Shown here: positions 53,111 through 61,945 of the stretch, in pieces | Position numbering within the stretch: the first letter of the stretch is position 1 | How the letters are laid out: every line of letters starts with the position of its first letter | Assembly: GCF_030142155.1 (NCBI RefSeq) | Contig: NZ_CP126247.1 | Location: 1,612,001 to 1,676,000 of the forward strand | DNA from: Arthrobacter sp. zg-Y820 | GTDB lineage: Bacteria; Actinomycetota; Actinomycetes; Actinomycetales; Micrococcaceae | Reading direction: 5' to 3' | Length of the DNA stretch: 64,000 nt | The notes under the pieces: model-generated | What the model was told of the DNA's origin: nothing | The model's database searches: none | The model's input: the letters and a program-made list of their open reading frames with translations, nothing else | Program-made: the position numbers and the translations under genes

Positions 53111-53953
53111 ATGCTCCGTGTAGCCGTCCCCAACAAGGGATCCCTCTCCGAATCCGCCTCCGCCATGCTCTCCGAAGCGGGCTACCGCCAGCGCCGCGAC
53201 AGCCGCGAACTGGTCCTGGTGGATCCGGACAACGACATTGAATTCTTCTTCCTCCGCCCCCGCGACATCGCCGTCTACGTCGGCGCCGGAACGCTCGACG
53301 TCGGCATCACCGGCCGCGACCTGTTCCTGGACGCCGAGGTGGACGCGGAGGAGCTGATGAACCTGGGCTTCGCCAAGTCCACCTTCCGCTTCGCCGGACC
53401 GGCAGGCGACTTTACCGCCATCGAGGAGCTCGAGGGCAAGCGCCTGGCCACCAGCTACGACGCACTGCTGCGCAACTACCTGACGGACCGCGGCATCAAC
53501 GCCTCGGTGGTACGGCTTGACGGCGCCGTGGAGTCTTCGGTGCGCCTCGGCGTCGCCGACGCGATCGCCGACGTCGTCGAAACCGGAACCACGCTGCGCG
53601 CCGCCGGCATGGAAATCTTCGGCGAGCCGATCCTGAAGTCCGAGGCCATCCTGATCGGCCGCCGCGGGGAAAACCCCGCCGGCGTCGACGTCCTGATCCG
53701 CCGCCTGCGCGGCGTCCAGGTGGCGCACCAGTACGTAATGATGGACTACGACGTGCGCCGCGAACTCGTCGACCAGGCGGCAGCCCTGACACCGGGCCTG
53801 GAATCGCCCACCGTCTCACCCCTGCAGGACAGCGGCTGGGTGGCCGTGCGCTCCATGATCAGAAAATCCGACACGAACCGGATCATGGACGAGCTCTACG
53901 ACCTGGGCGCCCGCGCCATCCTCGTGAGCACCATCCACGCCTGCCGGATCTAG
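53111..53953 (+). CDS. hisG: ATP phosphoribosyltransferase (long form, with C-terminal regulatory domain)
   Basis: 280 residues from the second ATG ([12 protein letters not shown]); a first ATG at 53102 would add MPP. Two catalytic sub-domains and a C-terminal ACT-like histidine-sensing region are consistent with the long, self-sufficient HisG. Motifs [17 protein letters not shown] and [12 protein letters not shown] (PRPP site). First committed step of histidine synthesis. A 12-base gap to hisF. Confidence 0.95.
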   Translation: MLRVAVPNKGSLSESASAMLSEAGYRQRRDSRELVLVDPDNDIEFFFLRPRDIAVYVGAGTLDVGITGRDLFLDAEVDAEELMNLGFAKSTFRFAGPAGDFTAIEELEGKRLATSYDALLRNYLTDRGINASVVRLDGAVESSVRLGVADAIADVVETGTTLRAAGMEIFGEPILKSEAILIGRRGENPAGVDVLIRRLRGVQVAHQYVMMDYDVRRELVDQAAALTPGLESPTVSPLQDSGWVAVRSMIRKSDTNRIMDELYDLGARAILVSTIHACRI

Positions 53954-53965
53954 GGGAGGACCACC

Positions 53966-54736
53966 ATGAGTGTTGCGATCCGCGTCATTCCTTGCCTGGA
54001 CGTCGACGCCGGCCGCGTGGTCAAGGGCATCAATTTCGAGGGCCTGCGCGACGCCGGAGACCCCGTGGAGCTGGCGCACCGCTATGACCGCGCCGGAGCC
54101 GACGAGCTGACCTTCCTGGACGTCACGGCATCCTCGGGCAACCGCGACAACGTGTTCGACGTCGTCTCCCGGACCGCCGAGGAAGTCTTCATTCCGCTGA
54201 CCGTGGGCGGGGGAGTGCGCGGCATCGCCGACGTCGACCGGCTGCTGCGCTCCGGCGCGGACAAGGCCTCGATCAACTCGGCCGCCGTCGCCCGCCCGGA
54301 CGTCATCGACGAGATCACCCGCCACTTCGGTTCGCAGGTGCTGGTGCTCTCCGTGGACGCACGGCGAACGCACGACGGCGCCACGCCGTCGGGTTTCGAA
54401 ATCACCACGCACGGCGGCCGCCGGGGCACAGGGATCGACGCCGTCGCCTGGGCCCGCGAGGCAGCGGACCGGGGCGTGGGGGAGATCCTGCTGAACTCCA
54501 TCGACGCCGACGGCACCCGCGAGGGCTTCGACCTGGAAATGATTCGGGCCGTCCGCGCGGCAGTAAAGGTGCCGCTGATCGCCTCCGGCGGTGCCGGCGT
54601 GCCCGAGCACTTCCCGGCCGCCGTGATCGCCGGGGCCGACGCCGTCCTGGCCGCCTCGGTCTTCCACTTCGGGCCCGACGATGCCATCGCCAAGGTCAAG
54701 CAGGCCATCCGCGACGCCGGGTTCGCTGTCCGCTGA
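53966..54736 (+). CDS. hisF: Imidazole glycerol phosphate synthase, cyclase subunit
   Basis: 256 residues, TIM barrel. [19 protein letters not shown] at the start with the first catalytic Asp, VGGGVRG phosphate loop, SVDARRT, and the second Asp in [10 protein letters not shown], then IASGGAG. GGGGAGG precedes the ATG. With HisH it makes imidazole glycerol phosphate and AICAR. Confidence 0.96.
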   Translation: MSVAIRVIPCLDVDAGRVVKGINFEGLRDAGDPVELAHRYDRAGADELTFLDVTASSGNRDNVFDVVSRTAEEVFIPLTVGGGVRGIADVDRLLRSGADKASINSAAVARPDVIDEITRHFGSQVLVLSVDARRTHDGATPSGFEITTHGGRRGTGIDAVAWAREAADRGVGEILLNSIDADGTREGFDLEMIRAVRAAVKVPLIASGGAGVPEHFPAAVIAGADAVLAASVFHFGPDDAIAKVKQAIRDAGFAVR

Positions 54737-54763
54737 CGTTTGCCGGAAACGTTCCGACGAACG
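54737..54763. terminator. Imperfect hairpin between convergent genes
   Basis: CGTTTGCCGGAA (54737-54748) pairs with TTCCGACGAACG (54752-54763) with two imperfect positions and a 3-base loop. It lies right after hisF and before the convergent isomerase gene. Confidence 0.5.
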
Positions 54764-54787
54764 CGAGTACAGCGATGGGGGGAGCAG

Positions 54788-55903
54788 CTAGGCCCTTGAG
54801 GCCACGAAAATCTGGGCCGGCCCCGTGAACGTGGCTGTTACGGGGTCCCCGGCGTACAAGATCTTCGCTCCGGGCTCCAGATCCGTTGTGACCTCATCTA
54901 CGGTGATGGCGGCGGGTTCCATCGCGGCGAGCACTACGCTGAACGGTCCCAGCCGGGCGGGCTTCGGATCATCCCCTACGACCACCCGCCGCAGGTCCAG
55001 ATCGTCGCTCCAGAGCGGAATGCGCTGCTCGCCGTCGTCGACGTCGGCAACAGGCAGGGGAGAAGGCTGCGGCTGTCCGTCGCCCGTCAGGACCTGGAGC
55101 TCGCAGAGGTCCACGCGCTCCTTGGTCAAGCCTGCCTGCAGCGCATTATCGGAGTGGCCCATCACCACTGCTGCTTGGCCGGACAGATAGGTATGCAGGC
55201 ACCCGGGGGGTATCACGGCTACCTGCCCGGGATCCAGCTGGATCAGCTGCATGCAGACGGCCAGCAGGACGCCCCGGTCGTCTGGGAAAATCGGCTGCAG
55301 CCGGCGTACTACGGCGGCCGCCTCGGCGGCCGGTCCCTCAACGTCCCGGATCCGGTGCACCGCGTCGGCTGTTTCCCGCAGTGCGGCGGCCTTTTCATGA
55401 GAGCTCATGCGCAACACTGAGTGGATGGCGGTCTCATGGCGGAAGGAGAGATAGGAACGCAGCCAGGGCAGTTCCAGGCCGGAAGCGATGGCCTGAAGCT
55501 CTTCCGTGCTCCTTTCCCCGGCAAGCACGCGCAGGGGCGTGAGGGCCACGGCTACCTCACACTTCGGGTTGCGGTCCTTGTAGTTCCGGTTTCCGGCGCC
55601 CAGCGGCACGCCCCGGGCCTGTTCCCGGACGAAACCCGCCAGCGCCTGCTCCCAACGCGGGTGCAGCATGATCGGCGGCGGAACATCGGCGTCCAAGATC
55701 TGAAGGCGGAAGGGAAACGGAGAGCCGGTTCCGGCGTCCGCATGGGGGACTGCGACAGGTTGGTCCCCGGCAAACCGCTCCAGTGTTTGCCGGAAGGTCG
55801 CGGGATCCCAATCAATGAGCAGGCCGCGCGAGGCCGAGGGTGAAGAACGGCGAGCGGCTGCTCCGGAACTGGAGCGGACAGAATCGGCACGGACAAAAGT
55901 CAC
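54788..55903 (-). CDS. Mannose-6-phosphate isomerase type I homologue with a changed metal site
   Basis: 371 residues. The type I PMI signature is clear from about residue 75: PIMLHP, NYKDRNPKCEVAVALTP, VIPPGCLHTYLSG and GHSDNALQAGLT. In active enzymes the zinc ligands are Gln and His (I-Q-A-H-P), Glu (K-P-E) and His (H-A-Y/T). Here Gln is replaced by M79, while H81, E116 and H237 are kept. The N-terminal 75 residues are shorter and unlike the usual first blade. So it may be inactive or have altered metal chemistry. Normal ManA interconverts mannose-6-P and fructose-6-P. Convergent with hisF. Confidence 0.72.
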   Translation of the reverse strand: MTFVRADSVRSSSGAAARRSSPSASRGLLIDWDPATFRQTLERFAGDQPVAVPHADAGTGSPFPFRLQILDADVPPPIMLHPRWEQALAGFVREQARGVPLGAGNRNYKDRNPKCEVAVALTPLRVLAGERSTEELQAIASGLELPWLRSYLSFRHETAIHSVLRMSSHEKAAALRETADAVHRIRDVEGPAAEAAAVVRRLQPIFPDDRGVLLAVCMQLIQLDPGQVAVIPPGCLHTYLSGQAAVVMGHSDNALQAGLTKERVDLCELQVLTGDGQPQPSPLPVADVDDGEQRIPLWSDDLDLRRVVVGDDPKPARLGPFSVVLAAMEPAAITVDEVTTDLEPGAKILYAGDPVTATFTGPAQIFVASRA

Positions 55904-56195
55904 TTACATCACCAATACGGGGCACATACGAAGCTATTAGGGACCGCAGGGTCCCACATGCGGAAAACGCGTTCTTAATTATAGGCATTACCGTCCGGAC
56001 AGGAACTGGTTGCTGATCCCCCTTGTCAGGCAGGTGCTGCCGGCCGGACCGGAGCGCCGCTGTTGCTCCGGGTCGGCGTCCGGGCTCGAAGCGGGCCGGA
56101 TCCGCCGTCGTCGCCCCCTGCGGAAATAAATAGCGCAGGATCGGACTTGTGCCTTAGGTGCCCTATGGCACTGTTACCCCACAGCTTGGAGAAAT
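55904..56195. other. Divergent intergenic region (isomerase / alcohol dehydrogenase)
   Basis: 292 bases carrying the promoters of both flanking genes. The segment 56146-56169 has GTGCC...GGCAC arms around TTAGGTGCCCTAT, possibly an operator before the dehydrogenase. No gene is seen. Confidence 0.3.
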
Positions 56196-57236
56196 ATGAC
56201 TACCGCACGCGCTTACGCAGCCCCCTCCGCCACCGATCCGCTGGTTCCCACCACGATCGAACGCCGCGAGGTCGGCCCGCATGACGTCCTCATCGACATT
56301 GCCTATGCCGGTGTCTGCCACTCGGACATCCACACCGTCCGCGGCGAATGGGGACCCATCGCGTACCCGCAGGTTGTCGGCCACGAAATCGTGGGCACCG
56401 TGGCCGAGGTTGGTGCGGATGTCACCGCGCACAAGGTCGGCGACCGTGTGGGCGTTGGCTGCATGGTCAACTCGTGCCGGGAATGTGAAAACTGCCTCGC
56501 CGGCATGGAGAACTACTGCCTGAACGGAAATACCGGCACCTACACTGCCGTGGACCGCGACGGCAGCATCACGCAGGGCGGGTATTCCACCGCCATCGTG
56601 GTGGTCGAGGACTTCGTCCTGAGCGTGCCCGAGAGCATCCCGTACGAAGCCGCGGCTCCGCTGCTCTGCGCCGGCATCACCACCTACTCGCCCCTCGCCC
56701 ACTGGAACGCGGGACCGGGCAAGAAGGTCGCCGTCGTCGGCATGGGCGGACTCGGACACATGGGTGTCAAGATCGCCGCTGCCATGGGCGCCGAAGTGAC
56801 GGTCCTGTCCCAGTCGTTGAACAAGCAGGAAGACGGCCTCCGTTTCGGTGCCGAGCACTACTACGCCACCAGCGACGCGGGCACGTTCGAGAAGCTCGCG
56901 AACACCTTCGACCTGATCATCAACACTGTCAGCGCCCCCGTGGACATGCAGCAGTACCTGTCCCTGCTCCGCCTGGACGGAACGATCGTGAACGTCGGCG
57001 CCCCGCCCGAGCCGCTGCCGGTCTCGGTCTTCGCCCTCATGGGCAACCGCCGCTCGTTCGCATCTTCGGGCATCGGCAGCATCGCCGAGACCCAGGAAAT
57101 GCTGAACTTCTGCGCGGAGCACAACATCGCCCCCGAGATCGAGCTCATCAAGGCCGAGGACATCAACACCGCCTACGAGCGTGTGCTGAAATCCGACGTC
57201 CGCTACCGGTTCGTCATTGACGCGGTGACCATCTAA
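56196..57236 (+). CDS. Zinc-dependent NAD(P)+ alcohol dehydrogenase (AdhC/CAD type)
   Basis: 346 residues. Catalytic zinc site C41 (GVCHSDIH), H63-E64 (GHEIVG) and the later LLCAGIT cysteine. Structural zinc site C94, C97, C100 and C108. NAD(P) loop [11 protein letters not shown]. This is the cinnamyl-alcohol/AdhC-like group, acting on aldehydes and primary alcohols. GGAG lies 7 bases before the ATG. A strong terminator follows directly, so it is monocistronic. Confidence 0.9.
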   Translation: MTTARAYAAPSATDPLVPTTIERREVGPHDVLIDIAYAGVCHSDIHTVRGEWGPIAYPQVVGHEIVGTVAEVGADVTAHKVGDRVGVGCMVNSCRECENCLAGMENYCLNGNTGTYTAVDRDGSITQGGYSTAIVVVEDFVLSVPESIPYEAAAPLLCAGITTYSPLAHWNAGPGKKVAVVGMGGLGHMGVKIAAAMGAEVTVLSQSLNKQEDGLRFGAEHYYATSDAGTFEKLANTFDLIINTVSAPVDMQQYLSLLRLDGTIVNVGAPPEPLPVSVFALMGNRRSFASSGIGSIAETQEMLNFCAEHNIAPEIELIKAEDINTAYERVLKSDVRYRFVIDAVTI

Positions 57237-57248
57237 TTTCTTAGAGTT

Positions 57249-57282
57249 AAAGGCACCCTGTCGGTTGGCGGGGTGCCTTTTG
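57249..57282 (+). terminator. Intrinsic terminator after the alcohol dehydrogenase
   Basis: Stem AAAGGCACCC (57249-57258) with GGGTGCCTTT (57271-57280), 12-base loop, then TG. The stem ends in a run of Ts as in a classical Rho-independent terminator. Confidence 0.88.
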
Positions 57283-57551
57283 CGTTCAACCCGGAATAGA
57301 TGGTCCGACGACGCCTGCGCCCTTTGCAGACCCGCACGTGATCTGGTGTGGCCTCACACCGGAACACGACATGGGTGGTGCTGCGCGGTGCCGCTTCCGG
57401 GAACGGTGCGCCGGACCGCCATGTAGAGCGAGAGTACGCCGGCTGCGGTCGTAGATGTTCCTGGAGTGGCGTTCTAGCCGTTGGTTGTTTCCTGTTGGCT
57501 TTATCCGCTCGGATTGATAGTTTGTCCTTCCACCAACGGGAATGGCAGGTT
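57283..57551 (+). other. Leader region before the beta-propeller gene
   Basis: About 270 bases. An upstream in-frame reading of the next gene from a GTG at 57348 would include a hydrophobic stretch (SGVLAVGCFLLALSA) that could be a signal peptide or chance. Otherwise no feature is recognised. Confidence 0.3.
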
Positions 57552-58889
57552 ATGGAAACTGACTTTGAGAAAGCCGCTACCGATGAGGGTGCAGCAACTG
57601 GTTTTGTTTTTGCTACCTTTGTTGGTAACGGCCCAGCGGGGGAAACCCTGAACCTGTTTTATTCACCGGACGGGAAAACGCTGTTCGGCGGGGACAATAA
57701 CCCGGTATATGTTCCGGCCGATGGTGGCGGACTCCGGGACCCGTCAATCCTGTATTGGAATGATCGTTGGTATGTGGCTTACACCACTACGGACGGCCGG
57801 AATAAAAACTTCGCCATTGCATCGAGCTCCACAGGACACCCCGGGTCGTGGAGTCTACTGACCAAGGTTTCCGTTGCCGCCGCGCCCGGACTCGTCAAAG
57901 CGTGGGCGCCGGAACTGGTGGTGGACGGCAATGACGTTTACGTGTTCTTCAGCCGGATTACGTCCGCAAACGTGGGCGATATGTACTATGTCAAGGCGGC
58001 CAATGCCGCCTTGACCGCCTGGAGCACTCCCGTTGCCGTTACCTTTGCGAACGAGCCCGCGAGTTACATTGACGGTGTACCGATCAGGGGAACCGACGGG
58101 CAATGGTATCTGTTCTATTCCACAGGCAACAGCATTGACCGGGCCGCGGGCGAGACCATCACGGGCCCCTGGAGAACCGATCGTTCAGGCAACTGGGCCG
58201 GGTGGGGAAGCGGTATCGAGGGACCTGCCATTTTGAAGGATGGGGACACATACCGGATGTATTTTGACCGGTACGTAAACAATCTGGGGCTGCACTGGAG
58301 CGAAGCCGCCAGCCTCAACGGACCGTGGTCCCCAGCAACCAAGGTGGTGACCGCTCCCTATGTCCTCCAGAGGGGCCAGACCATCCGGCATGGAAGCGTC
58401 TATGCGCTTTCCTCACCCATGGCCCGGAACAAGATGATTGCGGCTCTTGCCATGCCGGTTACCGGCGGCAATCATTCGGAGTGGCAGAATCCCCCAGGGG
58501 TACCGATCCCAAAGGGCAGGCCTACCGTTATGAGCTGGGTGGTTCCCGACGAATCCGAAAGCGTGAACCCGAACTTGGTTGCCTTTGAGGACGGCGGAAC
58601 GTTCACCTTGAATGAGTACTGCAATTACGCGATTGTCATGACCGCCGCAGCCATCGGAGTTACGGGCGTAACACGTTCGTTCATTGAGATGATCAGTGAA
58701 GATGGTAGAACCATTCATATGCGGCAGGCTGGGGGCGCGGAGGACGTTTTCTCGTTCAGCATGGCGACGTTCAAGCCGCGCGCCGCCGGTGAAAGAGTCC
58801 GGTTCCGGATTTATTTGAACTGGACCGGCTCGCAAACCACTGCAGCCGTCCCGGTCCGGGTTCGGTTTACCAAAATCGCAAGAATCTAA
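57552..58889 (+). CDS. GH43/GH32-like five-bladed beta-propeller protein
   Basis: 445 residues from the ATG at 57552 (METDFEKAATDEG). Propeller signatures: GLRDPSILYWNDRWYVAYTT with D63 at the usual general-base position, KAWAPELVVDGNDVYVFF, and EGPAILKDGDTYRMYFDRY. A C-terminal beta domain of about 100 residues ends RVRFTKIARI. Such proteins are glycosidases or carbohydrate-binding modules; a similar architecture occurs in phage tail receptor-binding proteins. With this start it has no signal peptide, which is odd for a secreted glycosidase; an upstream start (57348) would add a possible one. GC is below the window average. Confidence 0.7.
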   Translation: METDFEKAATDEGAATGFVFATFVGNGPAGETLNLFYSPDGKTLFGGDNNPVYVPADGGGLRDPSILYWNDRWYVAYTTTDGRNKNFAIASSSTGHPGSWSLLTKVSVAAAPGLVKAWAPELVVDGNDVYVFFSRITSANVGDMYYVKAANAALTAWSTPVAVTFANEPASYIDGVPIRGTDGQWYLFYSTGNSIDRAAGETITGPWRTDRSGNWAGWGSGIEGPAILKDGDTYRMYFDRYVNNLGLHWSEAASLNGPWSPATKVVTAPYVLQRGQTIRHGSVYALSSPMARNKMIAALAMPVTGGNHSEWQNPPGVPIPKGRPTVMSWVVPDESESVNPNLVAFEDGGTFTLNEYCNYAIVMTAAAIGVTGVTRSFIEMISEDGRTIHMRQAGGAEDVFSFSMATFKPRAAGERVRFRIYLNWTGSQTTAAVPVRVRFTKIARI

Positions 58890-59114
58890 AGGCGAAGGAA
58901 GGTAGCCCTAGGCGCCAGCTCGGGTAGTCCAATAGCTGATGCTGCCCAGGAAGCCTGGCTCTCCGTTGTCCAGTACGAGCTAGAAGGGATATAGCCACTA
59001 GCGCGAATTTCTTTTCAGACCGGCCGGTGGCCGTGATTTCCGGATAGCGTCGCGAAACCGACTAGCGGCTTGGTCGGGGTAAACGAAGACCCAGTGCGCA
59101 AGAATAAGGATTAC
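58890..59114 (+). other. Intergenic, decayed coding traces
   Basis: 225 bases. A reading ending at about 58995 (ADAAQEAWLSVVQYELEGI) looks like the end of a protein, but no body is left. Nothing else is recognised. Confidence 0.3.
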
Positions 59115-59183
59115 GTGAAAATCGCGGTCCTCATCCGAGGCATTCTTTATGCCGAACCCCTGTTGTTATGGAGAGTGGAGTAG
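59115..59183 (+). CDS. Possible 22-codon small ORF or gene remnant
   Basis: GTG start with AAGGA 5 bases before, encoding MKIAVLIRGILYAEPLLLWRVE. It ends just before the start of the next gene, so it could be a leader peptide or the first codons of a lost gene. No family recognised. Confidence 0.3.
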   Translation: MKIAVLIRGILYAEPLLLWRVE

Positions 59184-59185
59184 CC

Positions 59186-59488
59186 GTGGCGAAGTACATC
59201 GACGATGCGGTACGAAGTATGTCCCGATTCGCAGAATTGCTCTCGCTGGTAGGTCTCCCGGAGTTGGGTCACGGCTATAAAAATGAGGCACAAAAAATCG
59301 AGTGTGACGGATCAGAACCAGCCGTGGCTGAAACACGAGAGTGGATTAGGGAAACCTTCAGATACCAAGGAAGCGGCAGCATTCCCGATCGATATGTTGC
59401 CAAACAGGACGGTTCGGCAGATCTTCCCCTGACCTCCGAATATCACGAGTTGATAAAGGCTCTCGGAACCTTCGTGGAGGGACGTTAG
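59186..59488 (+). CDS. Small hypothetical protein
   Basis: 100 residues from the GTG at 59186 (VAKYIDDAVRSMSRF), with GGAG 5 bases before; an ATG at 59168 is also in frame. It looks like a compact helical protein with a GSGSIPDRYV segment. I do not recognise the family with confidence; it resembles small immunity-type proteins found beside polymorphic toxins. Lower GC than neighbours and in a stretch of decayed small genes. Confidence 0.5.
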   Translation: MAKYIDDAVRSMSRFAELLSLVGLPELGHGYKNEAQKIECDGSEPAVAETREWIRETFRYQGSGSIPDRYVAKQDGSADLPLTSEYHELIKALGTFVEGR

Positions 59489-59589
59489 GCGAGCAGTCAT
59501 CGTGCGATTCGTGCCGTTCAAACCGGTGTGCTGTGGGGTGTCATTGGTTCAGCAGCAGCAAGGCAATTTAGAGAGTGAAGGCAACTGGC

Positions 59590-59840
59590 AGTCCCGATGG
59601 AGTAATCAGTGAGCCGGACTTCCAAATCGGGGTCATCGTCGATTTGATCGAGTGGTGGGGCATCGGGCCCGCTCATCGGGGGGAACGTAGAAATAAGCTC
59701 CTTGTAAAACTCCCGAAAGCCCGGGGTGGTTACAGGGACGTCGTCATAGGAGTGGCTCTCGGACCAGCTCGCTCATCCCACCAGGCGGAAAAATCCGCAT
59801 CCGTCACACTGTCCGGGTCAAACGCCAAGATCTCGTAGGT
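59590..59840 (-). pseudogene. Frameshifted copy of the small gene at 61440
   Basis: Read on the minus strand, YEILAFDPDSVTDADFSAWWDE is followed, after a frameshift at about 59754-59777, by SHSYDDVPVTTPGFREFYKEL, STFPPMSGPDAP and DLEVRLTDYSIGT. These match the plus-strand gene at 61440 (YDILAFDPGSVTDADF, HSYDDASVTTPALKEFYKGL, DLEDRLTDYSIGT) block by block. It has no start codon and stops being similar after SIGT. So it is a dead, inverted paralogue about 1.6 kb away. Confidence 0.85.
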
Positions 59841-60015
59841 CAGGGCAGTGGAGACTACAGCACGAGCCAGGAACGCCTTGGCGCCGGTACGGGCCGCCTG
59901 GTCCCTGTACTAAGGGGGCTTTCCAGTCGACCTATAATTGCACCATGGCATATCTGCGTCCCGAAGGCGCCCTCTACGCGCAACCGCCCGTCCCGCATCA
60001 GCAAGGAGCCGCACT

Positions 60016-61035
60016 GTGAGCGGGGGACTGGTCGCCCTGCTGGACGACGTCGCTGCCCTGGCCCGCATCGCCGCCGCATCGGTCGATGACATCGCTGCCG
60101 GAGCTGCGAAAGCAGGGGCCAAGGCCGCCGGCGTCGTCATTGACGATGCCGCCGTGACCCCCCAGTACGTATCCGGTGCCGACCCGTCCCGTGAACTCCC
60201 GATGATCAAGAAGATCTTCTGGGGCTCGCTGCGGAACAAGCTGCTGATCATCCTGCCGGCACTGTTGCTGATCAGCGCCTTCATTCCCGTTGTGATCCCG
60301 TTCATTCTCATGCTCGGCGGCACGTACCTCTGCTACGAGGGCGCGGAGAAGGTCTGGCACAAGTTCTTTGGCCATCATGAGGACAAGGCGGCGCCGGCGG
60401 TGGAGCGGGGTCCCGACGCCGAGTCCAAAGTGGTCAAGGGAGCCATCACCACCGACTTCATCCTGTCCTGCGAGATCATGGTCATCTCCATGAACGAGGT
60501 GGGCGACGCGTCCATCTGGGTCCGCGCGATCATCCTCGTGGTGGTGGCTATTGCGATCACGATTCTGGTCTATGGGGCCGTTGGGCTGATCGTCAAGATG
60601 GATGACATTGGCCTGCATCTGGCGAAAAAGGAGTCAGCAGGCTCCCAGCGCCTCGGCGGACTCCTGGTGAAGGGAATGCCCGCCGTGCTGGCGGCCATCA
60701 CCTTGGTGGGAACCGTCGCCATGCTCTGGGTGGGCGGCCACATCATGCTGGTAGGCGCGTCCGACCTCGGCTGGCACGCGCCGTACGACCTGGTCCACGC
60801 ACTGGAGCACCCGGTGGCAGGACTCGCTGTTGTGGGCGGGTTCCTGGGCTGGCTCGTGAACACGCTTTGCTCGGCCATCGTCGGACTGGCCTGGGGCCTG
60901 GTTGTCATGGCGATCCTGCACCCGCTGATGAAGGTTCTGCCGTTCGGCAAGAAGGACGGGAAGGAAGACGGTGACGCCAGGGCGGCAGCCGCCGGGCACC
61001 GTCAGAAGAAATCCGACACCGATCCGGCCGGCTAA
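60016..61035 (+). CDS. DUF808 (YedI-like) membrane protein
   Basis: 339 residues from the GTG at 60016, with AAGGAG 7 bases before; the frame extends to 59938 but that part is not conserved. Starts SGGLVALLDDVAALARIAA, and the soluble N-terminal part is followed by about eight hydrophobic segments. PMIKKIFWGSLRNKLLIILPALLL and the TDFILSCEIMVISMNEV segment are typical of DUF808. The C-terminal tail is Lys/Asp-rich. Function unknown. Confidence 0.85.
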   Translation: MSGGLVALLDDVAALARIAAASVDDIAAGAAKAGAKAAGVVIDDAAVTPQYVSGADPSRELPMIKKIFWGSLRNKLLIILPALLLISAFIPVVIPFILMLGGTYLCYEGAEKVWHKFFGHHEDKAAPAVERGPDAESKVVKGAITTDFILSCEIMVISMNEVGDASIWVRAIILVVVAIAITILVYGAVGLIVKMDDIGLHLAKKESAGSQRLGGLLVKGMPAVLAAITLVGTVAMLWVGGHIMLVGASDLGWHAPYDLVHALEHPVAGLAVVGGFLGWLVNTLCSAIVGLAWGLVVMAILHPLMKVLPFGKKDGKEDGDARAAAAGHRQKKSDTDPAG

Positions 61036-61070
61036 ACTTTGCGGTCCGCCCGGACACCCGGATAAAGCAA

Positions 61071-61115
61071 TAAGGCCCCGCTTCCCTTTGTCTTCAAGGG
61101 AGGCGGGGTCTTTCC
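61071..61115 (+). terminator. Strong intrinsic terminator after the DUF808 gene
   Basis: Extended stem AAGGCCCCGC-TTCCCTT with AAGGGA-GGCGGGGTCTT around a TGTCTTC loop, ending in TTT. Confidence 0.88.
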
Positions 61116-61130
61116 ATTGGTGACGGGGAT

Positions 61131-61413
61131 GTGAGCCGTTTCGATACCCGCACCAAGCCGATCAGAGATCAGCCGCGTGCTGTCCCACGCGTTGCGCCAT
61201 GCTCCGGAGGAATACGGACTGGAGCTGGAGACGGAAGGCTGGGCGCCCGTCGGGGATGTCATTCCTGCTCTGCGGCTGATGGGTCCTGAGTGGGCCGTTG
61301 ACGGGAAGGTGCTCCATCCCTCCCTCGGCTTTATCGGTTCCGGCAGGCACCGAAGAATAAGAGGCTGGAAGGTCAGGTCCAACCCGCCGCAATGTTGTCC
61401 TGCACGCCGATAA
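61131..61413 (+). pseudogene. KptA/Tpt1 RNA 2'-phosphotransferase, broken
   Basis: GTG-initiated SRFDTRTKPI is followed by ISRVLSHALRHAPEEYGLELETEGW and PVGDVIPALR, the N-terminal domain of bacterial Tpt1/KptA (removes a 2'-phosphate from RNA using NAD+). The two parts are in different frames because of a 7-nt tandem duplication (GATCAGA then GATCAG) at about 61160-61173. Removing one copy restores one frame. After GPEWA (about 61294) family similarity ends, and the C-terminal NAD-binding domain (about 110 residues) is absent. So it carries a duplication frameshift and a truncation. Confidence 0.82.
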
Positions 61414-61439
61414 CTTTAGGCGCGGGTATTCTGCGGGAC

Positions 61440-61797
61440 ATGGCTTACGACATCTTGGCATTTGATCCCGGCAGCGTGACAGATGCGGACTTCCCGGTGT
61501 GGTGGGATAAACAATTGGAGTGGTTGGAAGGTCATTCTTACGACGACGCATCCGTGACAACTCCAGCATTGAAGGAGTTTTACAAAGGGCTTATTCAGAC
61601 GTTTCCTCCGATGAACGGACCCCATTCCCCGACGAATGAGGAAATCGGCGCAAATGCGGATCTGGAAGATCGGCTGACTGATTACTCGATCGGAACAACC
61701 GTGGTTTATGGTGCATTTGCCTGGAGCCAAGATGCGATGGCGAGGCTTCTTTTTACTTCGCTGGCTGCAAAGCATGGTGTTGCCGTCGCTTTGGTCA
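61440..61797 (+). CDS. Small hypothetical protein, C-terminus probably disrupted
   Basis: The family-like part runs from ATG 61440 (MAYDILAFDPGSVTDADFP) to about GVAVALVS at 61797, about 120 residues. The open frame continues to 61910, but that extension is only antisense to a convergent small gene. A damaged paralogue lies inverted at 59590-59840. Family function unknown; proteins like this occur as small immunity-type genes, but I cannot assign it. The abrupt loss of a natural stop suggests a deletion junction. Confidence 0.6.
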
Positions 61798-61945
61798 GCG
61801 GTCCGGTGGCTCGAAGTCTTTCCTCCTCAGCCGCCGCTTCCTCAAACTCCTCCGCGAAGAAGCGCGCCGTGGCTGGGTTGGTGGCAGGGTCGCCGCTGCG
61901 GGCGACGTAGTGCTCTTCACGTCCTGATTCAAAAGAAAACCGCAA
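61798..61945 (-). pseudogene. 5' fragment of a small minus-strand gene
   Basis: MRFSFESGREEHYVARSGDPATNP, then FFAEEFEEAAAEEERLRATGP, reads as the N-terminus of a compact acidic protein; it starts at 61945. After about 49 residues it runs into sequence antisense to the plus-strand gene at 61440. The two convergent genes therefore seem to have lost their 3' ends in one deletion at about 61797. Family not recognised. Confidence 0.5.

Noticed and set aside
61416..61775. Minus-strand frame resembling the plus-strand frame at 59575
   Set aside because: The likeness is between antisense readings; it comes from the real homology between the 61440 gene and its inverted dead copy.
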